A DNA stretch of 64,000 nt from Actinotalea subterranea (GTDB lineage Bacteria; Actinomycetota; Actinomycetes; Actinomycetales; Cellulomonadaceae): NCBI RefSeq assembly GCF_008364845.1, contig NZ_VTTP01000002.1, forward strand, positions 1 to 64,000. Direction: 5' to 3'. The notes beneath the pieces are model-generated. The model did not search any database and was not told where the DNA came from. It saw only the letters and a program-made list of their open reading frames with translations. The translations under genes were made by a program, and so were the position numbers. Position 1 is the stretch's first letter. Each line of letters begins with the position of its first letter. Shown here piece by piece: positions 1 through 8,244 of the stretch.

Positions 1-131
1 TACTACGCTGCCCACAGCCTCACGCCAACAGCGGAGGTCTCACACCAGTGAGTCTCCGGACACGCCGGGGCGGTTCACCCGCACAGTTGGCGAGCGTCTG
101 TGCAGTACTCGACCGTTGAGGTCCAGGACGC
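1..131. other. non-coding left edge of the window
   Basis: No gene is seen here. It lies downstream of the leftward aldolase gene that ends at 132. An imperfect stem-loop at 33-57 (GGAG/CTCC outer pairs, CTCAC/GTGAG inner pairs, ACCA loop) could be a weak transcription terminator for the leftward operon, but it has no T tract. Confidence 0.35.
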
Positions 132-920
132 CTACGACCGGACCCGAGCCTCCAGCATCGCGATTCGCGTATCGTCCTCATCTCGAAGAGTGTTGTAGTG
201 CTCGCGCTTGTTCAGCAGCCAAAGCAACTCAAACTCCATCGCGGCAAGTAGTGCTTGGCGCGAGGTCGGTCGGTCAAGGGCCTCGCCGCGGATGACGACC
301 TTACGTGTCTCGAATCGAGTTAGGTGCTCAGATCGCACATTCTCCAGTTCCGCTAACGAGTCGAGCGACACTCCACCGCCGACAACAAAGTCCAGCCCGC
401 GAAGGCGACAACTTCTGGCAGCCTCAAGAACGTAGTGAGTGATGGCTTCGGAGTTGACTGCGACGCGGTCCAACTGAAGACTCCCGGAGAAGTCCACGCG
501 CCCAAAGACCACGCCGTCCACGCCGTATGCTTCAGCGGCATGGTCGAGAATTTCTTCCCGGCGCTCAAAACACGTGATCGTTTCCATGTTGAACAGGAAG
601 CTTGTGTCATCTGTGGAGTCGGCGCCATACACTCGGTTCCTCGCCCCAATGTACTTCGACAGTGCAAATCGACTCTCGATCATTGGAGCCACGACGTAGC
701 TCGCCCCGAACAACCTAGCGTCCATCAGGTCGCGAACAGCCTCACATCCGCCGATCTTGATCGTCAACGGCAGCCCAGCGGCGTTGGCAATCTCGGCTAA
801 GCGCACCAGTTCGTCCGTACGGGTGCCCTCCGCCTCAAACTCCGCCTTGACGGATGCGTAGTCGAACTCTGACCGGCCAACTGTCAGGATCTCGACCATC
901 TGACGCTCGAACTCATTCAC
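132..920 (-). CDS. HpcH/HpaI aldolase / citrate lyase family protein
   Basis: Last gene of a leftward operon of five. The protein belongs to the aldolase/citrate lyase (HpcH/HpaI) TIM-barrel superfamily, whose members use a divalent metal to make or break a C-C bond next to pyruvate or acyl-CoA. Seen in sequence: an early VKAEFEAEGTR segment, LTIKIGGCEAVRDL, VAPMIES, FNMETI (candidate metal-binding Glu) and VFGRVDFSGSL, which matches the place of the family GPxDLxxS metal Asp loop. I chose GTG at 920 because a GGAG sits five bases before it and because family members begin shortly before this FEAEG segment; the frame is open up to ATG 1052, which would overlap the upstream gene by 47 bases. 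By context it may condense pyruvate with an aldose to give a 3-deoxy-ulosonic acid; this is inference. Confidence 0.8.
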   Translation of the reverse strand: MNEFERQMVEILTVGRSEFDYASVKAEFEAEGTRTDELVRLAEIANAAGLPLTIKIGGCEAVRDLMDARLFGASYVVAPMIESRFALSKYIGARNRVYGADSTDDTSFLFNMETITCFERREEILDHAAEAYGVDGVVFGRVDFSGSLQLDRVAVNSEAITHYVLEAARSCRLRGLDFVVGGGVSLDSLAELENVRSEHLTRFETRKVVIRGEALDRPTSRQALLAAMEFELLWLLNKREHYNTLRDEDDTRIAMLEARVRS

Positions 921-1005
921 AACTACTCCAAGGGTCGCGTTGTAAGCTGGCAAGACCTGCCGTGCGCGCGAAGGCGAGGGGCTCAACTGGCGACGGGCTG
1001 TTGCA

Positions 1006-2073
1006 TCAACGAGGAGCCGCCACCAGCGACTCAATGGCGGAAAGTGCTGCATGCTCTACCGATCGCCATCCGGCGCGACCGCTATCCGTCTCCACTTCCG
1101 AGACTCCTCCCCCCGGTCTGGGTAGGATAAGCCGGAACGCCGAGGCTGTGTGCTTCTTGTCGGAGCGGAAGGCTCTCTCAAAGGTAGCAATATCAAAACG
1201 GAGGAGCGCCGGCGGGAGATCGGGAGCCGAGGAGAGAAGTTCTCGAACGTGGGCTTCGAGCCTCTCGACAAGAGGTCCAGTGGACGCTGATGGGTGACGT
1301 ATCGCACACAGGATGCCGACGGCAACCGCGAGGCCGTGACTGAGCGAATGCCCCACGGCAGCCTCGAAGGCGTGCCCGAAAGTGTGTCCGAAATTGAGTA
1401 GCCGCCGCTCCCCATTATCGTACTCGTCAACCTCGACGAACCACTTCTTTGCGCGGAGGACTTGATCGATCAGCGCCGTGGGATTCGCGGCGAAGCCGTC
1501 ATAGTGCTCTAGATACTCCTGCATCGAGTCGGCGCCGCGGCAGTACGCAATCTTGGCCGCCTCGGCGAGACCCGCCGCGACCGCTGATTGTGTCAGGGAG
1601 GACAGAAAAGCCGGATCCACAAAGACTTGCTCAGGTGGGTGGAATCCGCCCACGACGTTCTTTATGCCGCCAGCGTTGATGGAACTCTTCCCGCCAATGC
1701 ACGAGTCCGCCATGGCCATTAGGGTTGTGGGTGCGTAGTCCCAATCTAGGCCCCGCATGTATACCTGCGCGACGAAAGACGTGAGATCTTGCGTGATCCC
1801 ACCACCGACCGCGAGGAGTCGGTCGCCACGCCTGATGTTCTCCTCCTTCAACCGGAGTATCAGGCTCTCGCAGGTTGCAAGCGTCTTCCCGCTCTCCACC
1901 GCTCCGATTTCCAGCACTGGCACATTGGTGACAGGGATGCGATCCCTCAAGGCGCTGTCGACGACAATCGCTGCCGGTTTGCAGTCTAGCGCATGGGTAA
2001 ACGCCCCTGGCCCGAGGCTCACATCGTAGGCCCCAGACGCTGACTGCACGCGAAACTTAGACTTGGTGACCAA
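1006..2073 (-). CDS. 3-dehydroquinate synthase family sugar-phosphate cyclase
   Basis: A 355-residue member of the dehydroquinate synthase/sugar phosphate cyclase family, NAD- and metal-dependent enzymes that oxidise, eliminate phosphate and close a carbocycle. Visible motifs: GGGITQDL (AroB usually has GGGVxGDL), PTTLMAMADSCIGGKSSINAG, the metal-ligand Glu in GLAEAAKIA, and both metal His positions in LLNFGHTFGHAFE and HGLAVAVGI, so the catalytic site looks complete. It is unlikely to be the housekeeping AroB: the NAD loop differs, the GC is low, and it sits between an aldolase, a dehydrogenase and a CMP-sugar synthetase. The start is TTG at 2073 with GGGG seven bases upstream; its first 17 bases overlap the SDR gene. 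It may cyclise the aldolase-derived 3-deoxy-ulosonate phosphate (inference). Confidence 0.85.
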   Translation of the reverse strand: MVTKSKFRVQSASGAYDVSLGPGAFTHALDCKPAAIVVDSALRDRIPVTNVPVLEIGAVESGKTLATCESLILRLKEENIRRGDRLLAVGGGITQDLTSFVAQVYMRGLDWDYAPTTLMAMADSCIGGKSSINAGGIKNVVGGFHPPEQVFVDPAFLSSLTQSAVAAGLAEAAKIAYCRGADSMQEYLEHYDGFAANPTALIDQVLRAKKWFVEVDEYDNGERRLLNFGHTFGHAFEAAVGHSLSHGLAVAVGILCAIRHPSASTGPLVERLEAHVRELLSSAPDLPPALLRFDIATFERAFRSDKKHTASAFRLILPRPGGGVSEVETDSGRAGWRSVEHAALSAIESLVAAPR

Positions 2074-2752
2074 TCGAATACCCCAAATCTACAACTAGGG
2101 ACTGGCCAGAGACGCCAGTGTTAAGAGGTGAGCAGAGATATGAGACAAGGGTCGCCACGGCTTCAGGTCTGATGAGTCGGTGGTGACCGGTGGAACGCTC
2201 GAACTCCTCGATCTGTCGGGCAGACAGCATTGCTCTGGTCATCGGGGTGTCGACAGGTCCCGGCAGAACTGCGTTGACGAGGACGCCGCGTCCCGCGAGA
2301 TCGAGAGCCGCGGCACGCACGAGCCCGGAGATCGCTGCTTTGGAGACCGTGTAGGTGAACTTACCGGGTCGCGCCGCGTTTGCCCAGATCGAGCTGACTA
2401 CGACGAGACGGGCGCCAGTGATGAGCCGCTCGGCTTCGATGAGCGATCGCATCTGCCGTGCAACGAGCGCAACGTTGGCCTCCAGAATCTGAGAGAGGTC
2501 CCGGTCTGAAAAGGTGGCGATGGAGTCGTTCACGTTCATGCCTTGTGCCCATACAACGGCGTGGAGTGTCGGAAGTCCCGTGACCGAGCCGTCGGCGGGA
2601 AGAATGACAGCCCCGGGTGATCCAGGTCTTGGCGTCCTAGACGACCGCAATACGTCGGATCCATCAGCGGCCAGTTGAGCGGCTATAGACGTGCCAAGCG
2701 CACCGAAACCCCCTATGACGAGCGCTCTTGGGCTGCGTGCGACTTCGCTCAT
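2057..2752 (-). CDS. short-chain dehydrogenase/reductase (SDR)
   Basis: A classical SDR of 231 residues, Rossmann fold, NAD(P)-dependent. The glycine motif GGFGALG lies near residue 15, a catalytic Ser in VVVSSIW, and the Tyr-x-x-x-Lys pair as YTVSK; the usual NNAG motif is replaced by WAQG. The start is ATG 2752 because AAGGAG stands seven bases before it; an in-frame GTG at 2758 would be only one base from that site. The 3' end overlaps the cyclase gene by 17 bases, suggesting translational coupling. Within this operon it probably reduces a keto intermediate of the CMP-sugar precursor, but the substrate cannot be read from the sequence. Confidence 0.85.
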   Translation of the reverse strand: MSEVARSPRALVIGGFGALGTSIAAQLAADGSDVLRSSRTPRPGSPGAVILPADGSVTGLPTLHAVVWAQGMNVNDSIATFSDRDLSQILEANVALVARQMRSLIEAERLITGARLVVVSSIWANAARPGKFTYTVSKAAISGLVRAAALDLAGRGVLVNAVLPGPVDTPMTRAMLSARQIEEFERSTGHHRLIRPEAVATLVSYLCSPLNTGVSGQSLVVDLGYSIGHQV

Positions 2753-2892
2753 CCTCACACTCCTTCGGGCGGTCGTTGCACGGAAGGTAGACGTCGTGCT
2801 GCTACCAATACGAGTAGAAGCTGCGCACGCTCAGTCCAGCGTTTTGTGTTGCAACTCTCGATGTGGATGCGAGTTCTAGTACTCGCGATGCG

Positions 2893-3603
2893 CTATACCT
2901 CAGCGCTGTTCTGCTCGAACTGCTGATAGAGGGGCCAAAGGAGTTCTGCAGTCCGGAGATCAAGGTCGTCGTCGACGTCGATGCCGGCCCATGAAGGGAC
3001 GATAAAGGCGGGATCTAGTGATTGAAACAGGGCTTCCGTGGCCATCACCTCCGACGTCCGTCTGAGCGAGAGGCCCCAGGTCACGCGGACCGGCGAAACG
3101 AGATCCTGGGAGTTGCGATGCGACCGGCCAGGAGTGAAATTCAACCACCTACCGTCATACCCGAAGTATCCGACGAGTCTCTCGACCGTCCCGAGGCCCG
3201 CGGTGCGTTGCACGTCGCTGATATGCGCGAATGTCTCAACCATCCCTCGGATGTGCCGTGGGCCGAAGAGCGGGGAAGTCGGGGGCGCCCATCCAAAGTA
3301 CTCGGTGCGTACAACCTGTGCGAGTGCGGTCACGACTTCGCTGAACGGAACGGTGGAAGACGCGAGGTAGTCTGAACGATGGTGCACGCCCACTCCTGCT
3401 TCCCTGGCGAGATGGAGGTAGGCTACGGAATCGGAGGACACCACGATTTGTTCGGTGGGAAACACCTGCTTCAACTGGTGCAACTTCCATGTCAACATCG
3501 TGTGGTCCGGAGCAAAGGAAAGCGGTGCGACGTTCTTACCTGGGAGGCGAGTGCTCCCTGAGCGTGCCGGCACAATCACTGTAATGTCGGAAGCTATCGT
3601 CAT
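2893..3603 (-). CDS. acylneuraminate cytidylyltransferase family protein (CMP-sugar synthetase)
   Basis: A 236-residue member of the NeuA/KdsB cytidylyltransferase family, which transfers CMP from CTP to the anomeric hydroxyl of an ulosonic acid. The N-terminal nucleotide-binding signature VIVPARSGSTRLPGKNV (residues about 9-25) is very clear, followed by VSSDS and a PPTSPL segment typical of the family. The C-terminal part ends with IDVDDDLDLRTAE, matching the family's metal-binding aspartates. Its ATG overlaps the stop of the upstream gene (ATGA), so the two are coupled. No NeuB-type synthase is next to it; the aldolase and cyclase stand in its place, so the activated sugar is probably not a standard sialic acid. 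Confidence 0.85.
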   Translation of the reverse strand: MTIASDITVIVPARSGSTRLPGKNVAPLSFAPDHTMLTWKLHQLKQVFPTEQIVVSSDSVAYLHLAREAGVGVHHRSDYLASSTVPFSEVVTALAQVVRTEYFGWAPPTSPLFGPRHIRGMVETFAHISDVQRTAGLGTVERLVGYFGYDGRWLNFTPGRSHRNSQDLVSPVRVTWGLSLRRTSEVMATEALFQSLDPAFIVPSWAGIDVDDDLDLRTAELLWPLYQQFEQNSAEV

Positions 3604-4913
3604 CTTCCGTCTCCTTGCTCGTTGCGCTCTGATTCTCTGACCGTGCTCCCTTGCTCGAGAAGCAAGTTCTCGAAGCGGACTCTGTCTGCGAGGAGGCCTC
3701 GGAGACGGTCGACGGTCTCTCCTGCGTCTGCCGTGCAGCCGAGGCCCACGACATCTAGCACTGCCAGGATCACTGACTCAACTTCCGATCGCGTCCAGTC
3801 GGAGACGCCGCCGTGGGACCTGGGGTCGATTCGGTCGAGTATCGCCGCGGCTTTTGTTCCGGAAGTGCTGACTTCCGGCACTTTGACGTCCATGCTGAAT
3901 TGCTGGGCGACGGCACGCTGAATGCGAATCGTCTCGGTTGTCGCAGCGGCGGCGGCCGGGTCGATTATGGCGTTGCGGATGAGTTCGGATGATGGCCATA
4001 TCACGCGAGTCCCGGGCTGGGTTGCGGATATGAGAATGTTCGGCGTGCCATCGTACCCAAAGAAGGCGCCGAGCCTCCAGTGTTCTGTGTAGGCGAAGCG
4101 GTCGAGGACATCGAGCGAGCCGAGGCTTGCGTCATACCCGATGAGGTCGGCCCAGGTTGTGAGCTCAACGTCTGGTGGAAGCACCTCTCGGATCCGTGCG
4201 AGCATCCGACGAAAGTCAACGAGTGACCGGGGGTCCGCTCGGACGATGAGGCGACGCGTCCCATGGGGCAGATCCAACTCCCCTAGGATGTCGGCGGCGG
4301 TCATCGCGCCACGCGTTGGGTACATCCGAGAGCGTCCCCAGTAACGCATAGCGACGAGCAGGTCATCCTGGTGCAGAACGTCCGATGGCCGGGGCCTCTC
4401 GGTCGGCCGCTCCCGCTCGAGCCACCGCCAGAACTCGCCGAGAGAGTCGACGGGGACTGTCTGCCAACTGACACTGCCCAGTTGTGTTGATACGAGTTGG
4501 TTGTGCAGTGTGTAGCCAAAGTAGAACAGCGAGCGGACGCGTTGTATGCCGGTATGTGGTGGATTGAATCGGAGTTCGTTTCGCAGTCCGTCGGCGCAGT
4601 AGTCGACGTGAGTAGTCTGGAGTGATTCGACGATGTCCTGCAAGTCCGCCCAGTGGGCGTAACTGTGTATCAGGACGGAGTCGTATATCCGTTTTCGAGC
4701 GGTCGCCATAGTCGTGGGCACTACTCCGACCGTACGAGCGAACGACTCGACGAGTTCGACACCTGGTTCGCGGGCACCGAGCACCACCAGATCGTGGTCG
4801 TCGTTCTGACGGAGTGCTACCGTCGCGAGCACGAGTGTGCTGAGGTAGGCACCGTTGGCGATCAGTAGGTGGCGCGTTATGGCGAACTCCTTTGTCGCTG
4901 GCCGAGCCTGCAC
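3600..4913 (-). CDS. putative CMP-sugar glycosyltransferase (sialyl/polysialyltransferase-like)
   Basis: A 437-residue protein that I cannot assign with certainty. The N-terminus (ITRHLLIANGAYLSTLVLA) followed by a long mixed domain resembles the polysialyltransferase and GT52 families, which use CMP-sugars and have a GT-B fold. Other visible landmarks are HVDYCADGLRNEL, FFGYDGTPNIL and a C-terminal charged tail. It is translationally coupled to the CMP-sugar synthetase downstream, which supports a role as the matching transferase (inference). The only conventional upstream start is GTG at 4913, but a strong AAGGAG lies six bases before an ATA codon at 4880, exactly where the conserved part begins; see findings. 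GC is far below that of the neighbours to the right. Confidence 0.6.
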   Translation of the reverse strand: MQARPATKEFAITRHLLIANGAYLSTLVLATVALRQNDDHDLVVLGAREPGVELVESFARTVGVVPTTMATARKRIYDSVLIHSYAHWADLQDIVESLQTTHVDYCADGLRNELRFNPPHTGIQRVRSLFYFGYTLHNQLVSTQLGSVSWQTVPVDSLGEFWRWLERERPTERPRPSDVLHQDDLLVAMRYWGRSRMYPTRGAMTAADILGELDLPHGTRRLIVRADPRSLVDFRRMLARIREVLPPDVELTTWADLIGYDASLGSLDVLDRFAYTEHWRLGAFFGYDGTPNILISATQPGTRVIWPSSELIRNAIIDPAAAAATTETIRIQRAVAQQFSMDVKVPEVSTSGTKAAAILDRIDPRSHGGVSDWTRSEVESVILAVLDVVGLGCTADAGETVDRLRGLLADRVRFENLLLEQGSTVRESERNEQGDGR

Positions 4914-5054
4914 TGTACGGTGACCGGTTGTCTAGGGGACGGTCCGTCAGTGCCTTCAGTGTAGCCGTGCCCCTCGACGGCGCTCCGTTCCTGTCTTCCA
5001 TACCCAGCGGTCCATCTTCGTTGGGCCCTGCTGGCGTGACGAACAACGGGGACC

Positions 5055-7286
5055 TCAGGAACCCGCTGCGGCCATGTGGCGCCGGCGGCCGGTAAGGGCC
5101 CGGGCGCGCGCGACTGTCAGAACTGCTGCAAGTAGGAGACCCGCGGCGGCAAGTGCATCGGCCAGACCCTCGAGTGGCGTCCGATAGGTGAGAGTGACTT
5201 GCCAGCTGCCCTCCGGGACCTGGAGCGCGATCATGCCTGCAGGGCCGAGCGTGGGTTCGCCGACGGTCGCTCGCCCTTGTTCGTCGACTAGGAGCGCGGA
5301 CCAGCCGGTGTAGTAAGCCTCGTTGAGGACGACCGTCATCGGCACCTCGGCTTCGATCTCGTAGACGAACGTGTCGACGGCGTACGCGACGGGCGTCGTG
5401 GTCACGCCGTTGCACTGGTGGTCTTCCACGCATCGAGCGACGGCATCGGGGCTAGGCAGGTCGCCCGTCCAACCGATCGCGATTCCCGGGGCTTCCAGGA
5501 GAGCCGCCGCGGCCTCTGCCGTCGCTGGATCATCGAGGGCCTTGTGCGCCTCGACGAACGATGCCGACATGTGAACGTTAAGGTACCCGCCGACGCTAGG
5601 TATCCCCGTGTAGTAGGCGCTGTTATATCGCGTGCCAATGAGGTCTCTGCGTGTCGCCTCGGTCGCTCGGGCAGATCGGCCAACGCGCTGCGTCGAATCC
5701 GTGAGATCAACGTGATGGGCTATGAGTTCCGTTGACGTGGCTCCCCACAGCGCCTCCTGCGCGACCACCGAGTCGACGCGCCACAAGTCGCTGATCGCGC
5801 GGACATAGGTCAGGCCGGACCCTGCGGCGAGGGCAACGACGAGGGCGGCGGCGGCCGTGCTCCAGATGCCCGGTACTCGGCCGGTCAGGACTCCGAGTGC
5901 CGCCACCACCAGGGCCGAGGCGACTAGGACGCCGAACGTCGGCTGCCAGGTGCCCTCTCCGAACCTACCAAGGACGAGGAAGGAGACTGCGGCGACAGGG
6001 ATCAGCACCACCACGACGAGCCTGGTCGAGAGCTGGCGCCCTTGCAGCGGCATGCCGCGAGCGTCCAGCAGGCGCGCCAGCCCGGACATCCCGCCGATGA
6101 CGAGCGGCAGCAGGACGAACGGGCGGAAGTCGTTCAGGCGGAACCGGCTGGTGCCGATGCCGGGCAGCATCTCCACCGCGTCCCGGAACGGCAGTTGCGG
6201 CACCGTGATGACGAGCGTCACCGCGAGTGCGACAAGGGCCGCCCGGACGGCCGGCGACCGGAAGGAGACGAACGCGGCGAGGAGCAGGACCGCGGCGGGA
6301 ACGAAGTACGAGTTCATCGAGTAGATCCCGGGCAGCCCGGGAAACTCGGGCAGCACGAACGTCCCGAGCGTCGACCGTGCCAGGACGGACAGATCCTCCA
6401 CATCCCCGGGCTTGAACGTCCGGAGCACGAGGAGAGGCAGATACTTCGGCATCGAGAGCAGGAGGGCAACGAGTCCAGCACCGACGGCGGGGAGTGCGAA
6501 CCGCCGCAACGGCGCACGGGTACCGATCTGCCATGCGATGGCCCAAGCCGCGCCGGCGTACGCATAGGCGGTGAGCATGCCTGGGTAGACCCCGACTGCC
6601 GCCTGCCAGAAGACCACAGCCGCCGCGGGCACCGCCCACACGCGACGCCACGGCCACAAAGGGGACAGGCACAGGAGGACCCAAGGTGCCAGCGCGTGAC
6701 CACGCACGATGTCTACGTACGGTGCGTTCGAGAAGAACCCGGTGGAGAGGGAGTACGCCACGAGCCCGAGGAGAGGGGCGATCCGCCCGAGTCCTGCGCG
6801 CCTCCCGAGCACATACACACCGAGCCCGGCGATCGCGACGTGCAGGGCCTGCAGGACGGCTGCAGCGTGGATGTCGAAGCCCACGAGCGAGGCAATGCCG
6901 GCAGGCAGGTACCAGCCGCTGTTCTGGATCGACGCCACCGCGGGGTAGCCGCCCCAGACGTAGGGCATCCAGTCTGGAGGATCGAGAAGCCCGCCGTCGC
7001 GCCACCAGGCAACCGGCTCGTTGCTGTAGAGGCCGAGGAAGTCACCGGCGGGGGATGCCGCGCCCCCGTAGTACGCGTGGAACACCACGACCTGGATCGC
7101 AACGAGCGCTCCCAGGACGACGAGTGCCTCGAGGAGTGTCGGCGCCGTCGTGGCGCGCGCCCGTCGGATGGCGCTGCGAGCCCGGTCGATCATGTGGTGG
7201 CCCGGGGGATCCGTCGGCGCGCCCGCTCGGACCGCCTTGCTGCCGCCGGGTGCGGACGGGGCGGCAGCCGCCGGGCGTGACGCCAC
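5055..7286 (-). CDS. YfhO-like multi-pass membrane protein
   Basis: A large integral membrane protein with about a dozen hydrophobic segments followed by a C-terminal extracytoplasmic domain (last ~200 residues) and one final transmembrane helix. It resembles the YfhO/GT-C-type membrane proteins often found in polysaccharide and teichoic acid loci, which take sugars from polyprenyl phosphate carriers on the outer face. The order is N-terminal helix, a loop with aromatic and acidic residues (GDFLGLYSNEP), then the multi-helix body. The start is uncertain: GTG at 7286 lies just after the upstream stop with GAGG nine bases before it; ATG 7193 (MIDRARSAIRR directly before the first helix) and ATG 7307 are alternatives. 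It is probably co-transcribed with the amino-sugar genes to its right. Confidence 0.7.
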   Translation of the reverse strand: MASRPAAAAPSAPGGSKAVRAGAPTDPPGHHMIDRARSAIRRARATTAPTLLEALVVLGALVAIQVVVFHAYYGGAASPAGDFLGLYSNEPVAWWRDGGLLDPPDWMPYVWGGYPAVASIQNSGWYLPAGIASLVGFDIHAAAVLQALHVAIAGLGVYVLGRRAGLGRIAPLLGLVAYSLSTGFFSNAPYVDIVRGHALAPWVLLCLSPLWPWRRVWAVPAAAVVFWQAAVGVYPGMLTAYAYAGAAWAIAWQIGTRAPLRRFALPAVGAGLVALLLSMPKYLPLLVLRTFKPGDVEDLSVLARSTLGTFVLPEFPGLPGIYSMNSYFVPAAVLLLAAFVSFRSPAVRAALVALAVTLVITVPQLPFRDAVEMLPGIGTSRFRLNDFRPFVLLPLVIGGMSGLARLLDARGMPLQGRQLSTRLVVVVLIPVAAVSFLVLGRFGEGTWQPTFGVLVASALVVAALGVLTGRVPGIWSTAAAALVVALAAGSGLTYVRAISDLWRVDSVVAQEALWGATSTELIAHHVDLTDSTQRVGRSARATEATRRDLIGTRYNSAYYTGIPSVGGYLNVHMSASFVEAHKALDDPATAEAAAALLEAPGIAIGWTGDLPSPDAVARCVEDHQCNGVTTTPVAYAVDTFVYEIEAEVPMTVVLNEAYYTGWSALLVDEQGRATVGEPTLGPAGMIALQVPEGSWQVTLTYRTPLEGLADALAAAGLLLAAVLTVARARALTGRRRHMAAAGS

Positions 7287-7290
7287 GACG

Positions 7291-8244
7291 TCACGCCTCG
7301 CGCCCATCGGACGACACGGAGCCGGCCAGGGCGCGAAACTCGTCGTAGTCACGGATGTAGTCGGCACCGTCGTACGGGTGGGACGCGAACACCGCGAGCA
7401 CCGCGTCAGCGGAGTAGTCGAACTGCGTCCCCCACGTCATGGGCGGCATGTACAGGCCCACGTCGGGCTGGTCGAGGACGACCTCGTCCCGGCGTTCACC
7501 GTCGTCGACGATGCAGCGGACGGACCCGCGCAGCGACACCAGGACCTGCGAGCACTCGCGATGGGCATGCTCACCCCGGACGTCCTTCGAGGGCACGCCG
7601 AACACGGCGAAGAACCGTGCGGGGACGAAGGGCAGGTCCCGGGACATCTCGACAGCCGCGAGGGAACCGCGGAGGTCCTGAGCCACCGTGATCGAGATCA
7701 GCCGGGCTCCACCGACGAGTGCGGTGCTGGACGCGGCGACGGTGGCGCCTGCGGGATGCGACCTCTCCTCCGCCTGGGCGTCCTTGACGTAGCCGCGAAT
7801 GCGCGCAGGGTTGCCGACGACGATGGCGTTGGCCGGGACGTCGCGCGTGACGACCGCCCCCGCACCGACCATCGCGCCACGGCCCACCCGGATCCCGGGA
7901 AGGATCACGGAACCGCCTCCGAGCGATGCGCCGTCGGCGATCACGGTGCGGGGGAACTGCGTCGGGTACTGCTTGCTGCGGGGGAAGCGGTCGTTCGTGA
8001 AGGTGACGTTCGGACCGACGAACACGTCGTCACCGAGGCGGACGCCGTCCCAGAGCTGGACACCCGACTTGATGGTGACGCGGTCTCCCACGGTGACGTC
8101 GTTCTCGATGAAGACGTGGTCACAGATGTTGCAGTCCCGGCCGACGACGGCCCCGGGCAGGACGTGTGCGTAGGCCCAGACGCGGGTCCCTTCGCCCACG
8201 TGCTCCGACTCGCAGATGCCCTGCGGGTGTACGTAGGGGCTCAT
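7291..8244 (-). CDS. bifunctional hexapeptide acetyltransferase / dTDP-sugar 3,4-ketoisomerase (FdtD-like)
   Basis: A 317-residue two-domain protein. Residues ~1-170 form a left-handed beta-helix acyltransferase with repeated hexapeptides (for example IGDRVTIKSGV-like turns, NVTFTNDRFPRSK, IVVGNPARIRGYVKD), as in the sugar-amine N-acetyltransferases WxcM-N/FdtC. Residues ~180-317 form a cupin of the WxcM-C/FdtA type with the active-site histidines in RGEHAHRECSQ, the fold of dTDP-4-keto-6-deoxyglucose 3,4-ketoisomerases. The same fusion is known as FdtD. With the aminotransferase at 9614 it would give a dTDP-3-acylamino-3,6-dideoxyhexose. Its ATG overlaps the GtrA stop (ATGA), giving tight coupling. 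The dTDP-4-keto precursor needs RmlA (27946) and an RmlB that is not in this window. Confidence 0.88.
   Translation of the reverse strand: MSPYVHPQGICESEHVGEGTRVWAYAHVLPGAVVGRDCNICDHVFIENDVTVGDRVTIKSGVQLWDGVRLGDDVFVGPNVTFTNDRFPRSKQYPTQFPRTVIADGASLGGGSVILPGIRVGRGAMVGAGAVVTRDVPANAIVVGNPARIRGYVKDAQAEERSHPAGATVAASSTALVGGARLISITVAQDLRGSLAAVEMSRDLPFVPARFFAVFGVPSKDVRGEHAHRECSQVLVSLRGSVRCIVDDGERRDEVVLDQPDVGLYMPPMTWGTQFDYSADAVLAVFASHPYDGADYIRDYDEFRALAGSVSSDGREA

Noticed and set aside
1006-2073. Housekeeping aroB (shikimate pathway)
   Set aside because: The NAD loop and other motifs differ from AroB, GC is low, and the neighbours are sugar-activation genes rather than aroC/aroK. The family membership stands, but not the pathway.
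6042-7280. Plus-strand open frame opposite the YfhO-like gene
   Set aside because: No hydrophobic or motif pattern; the minus strand has a convincing multi-helix protein.
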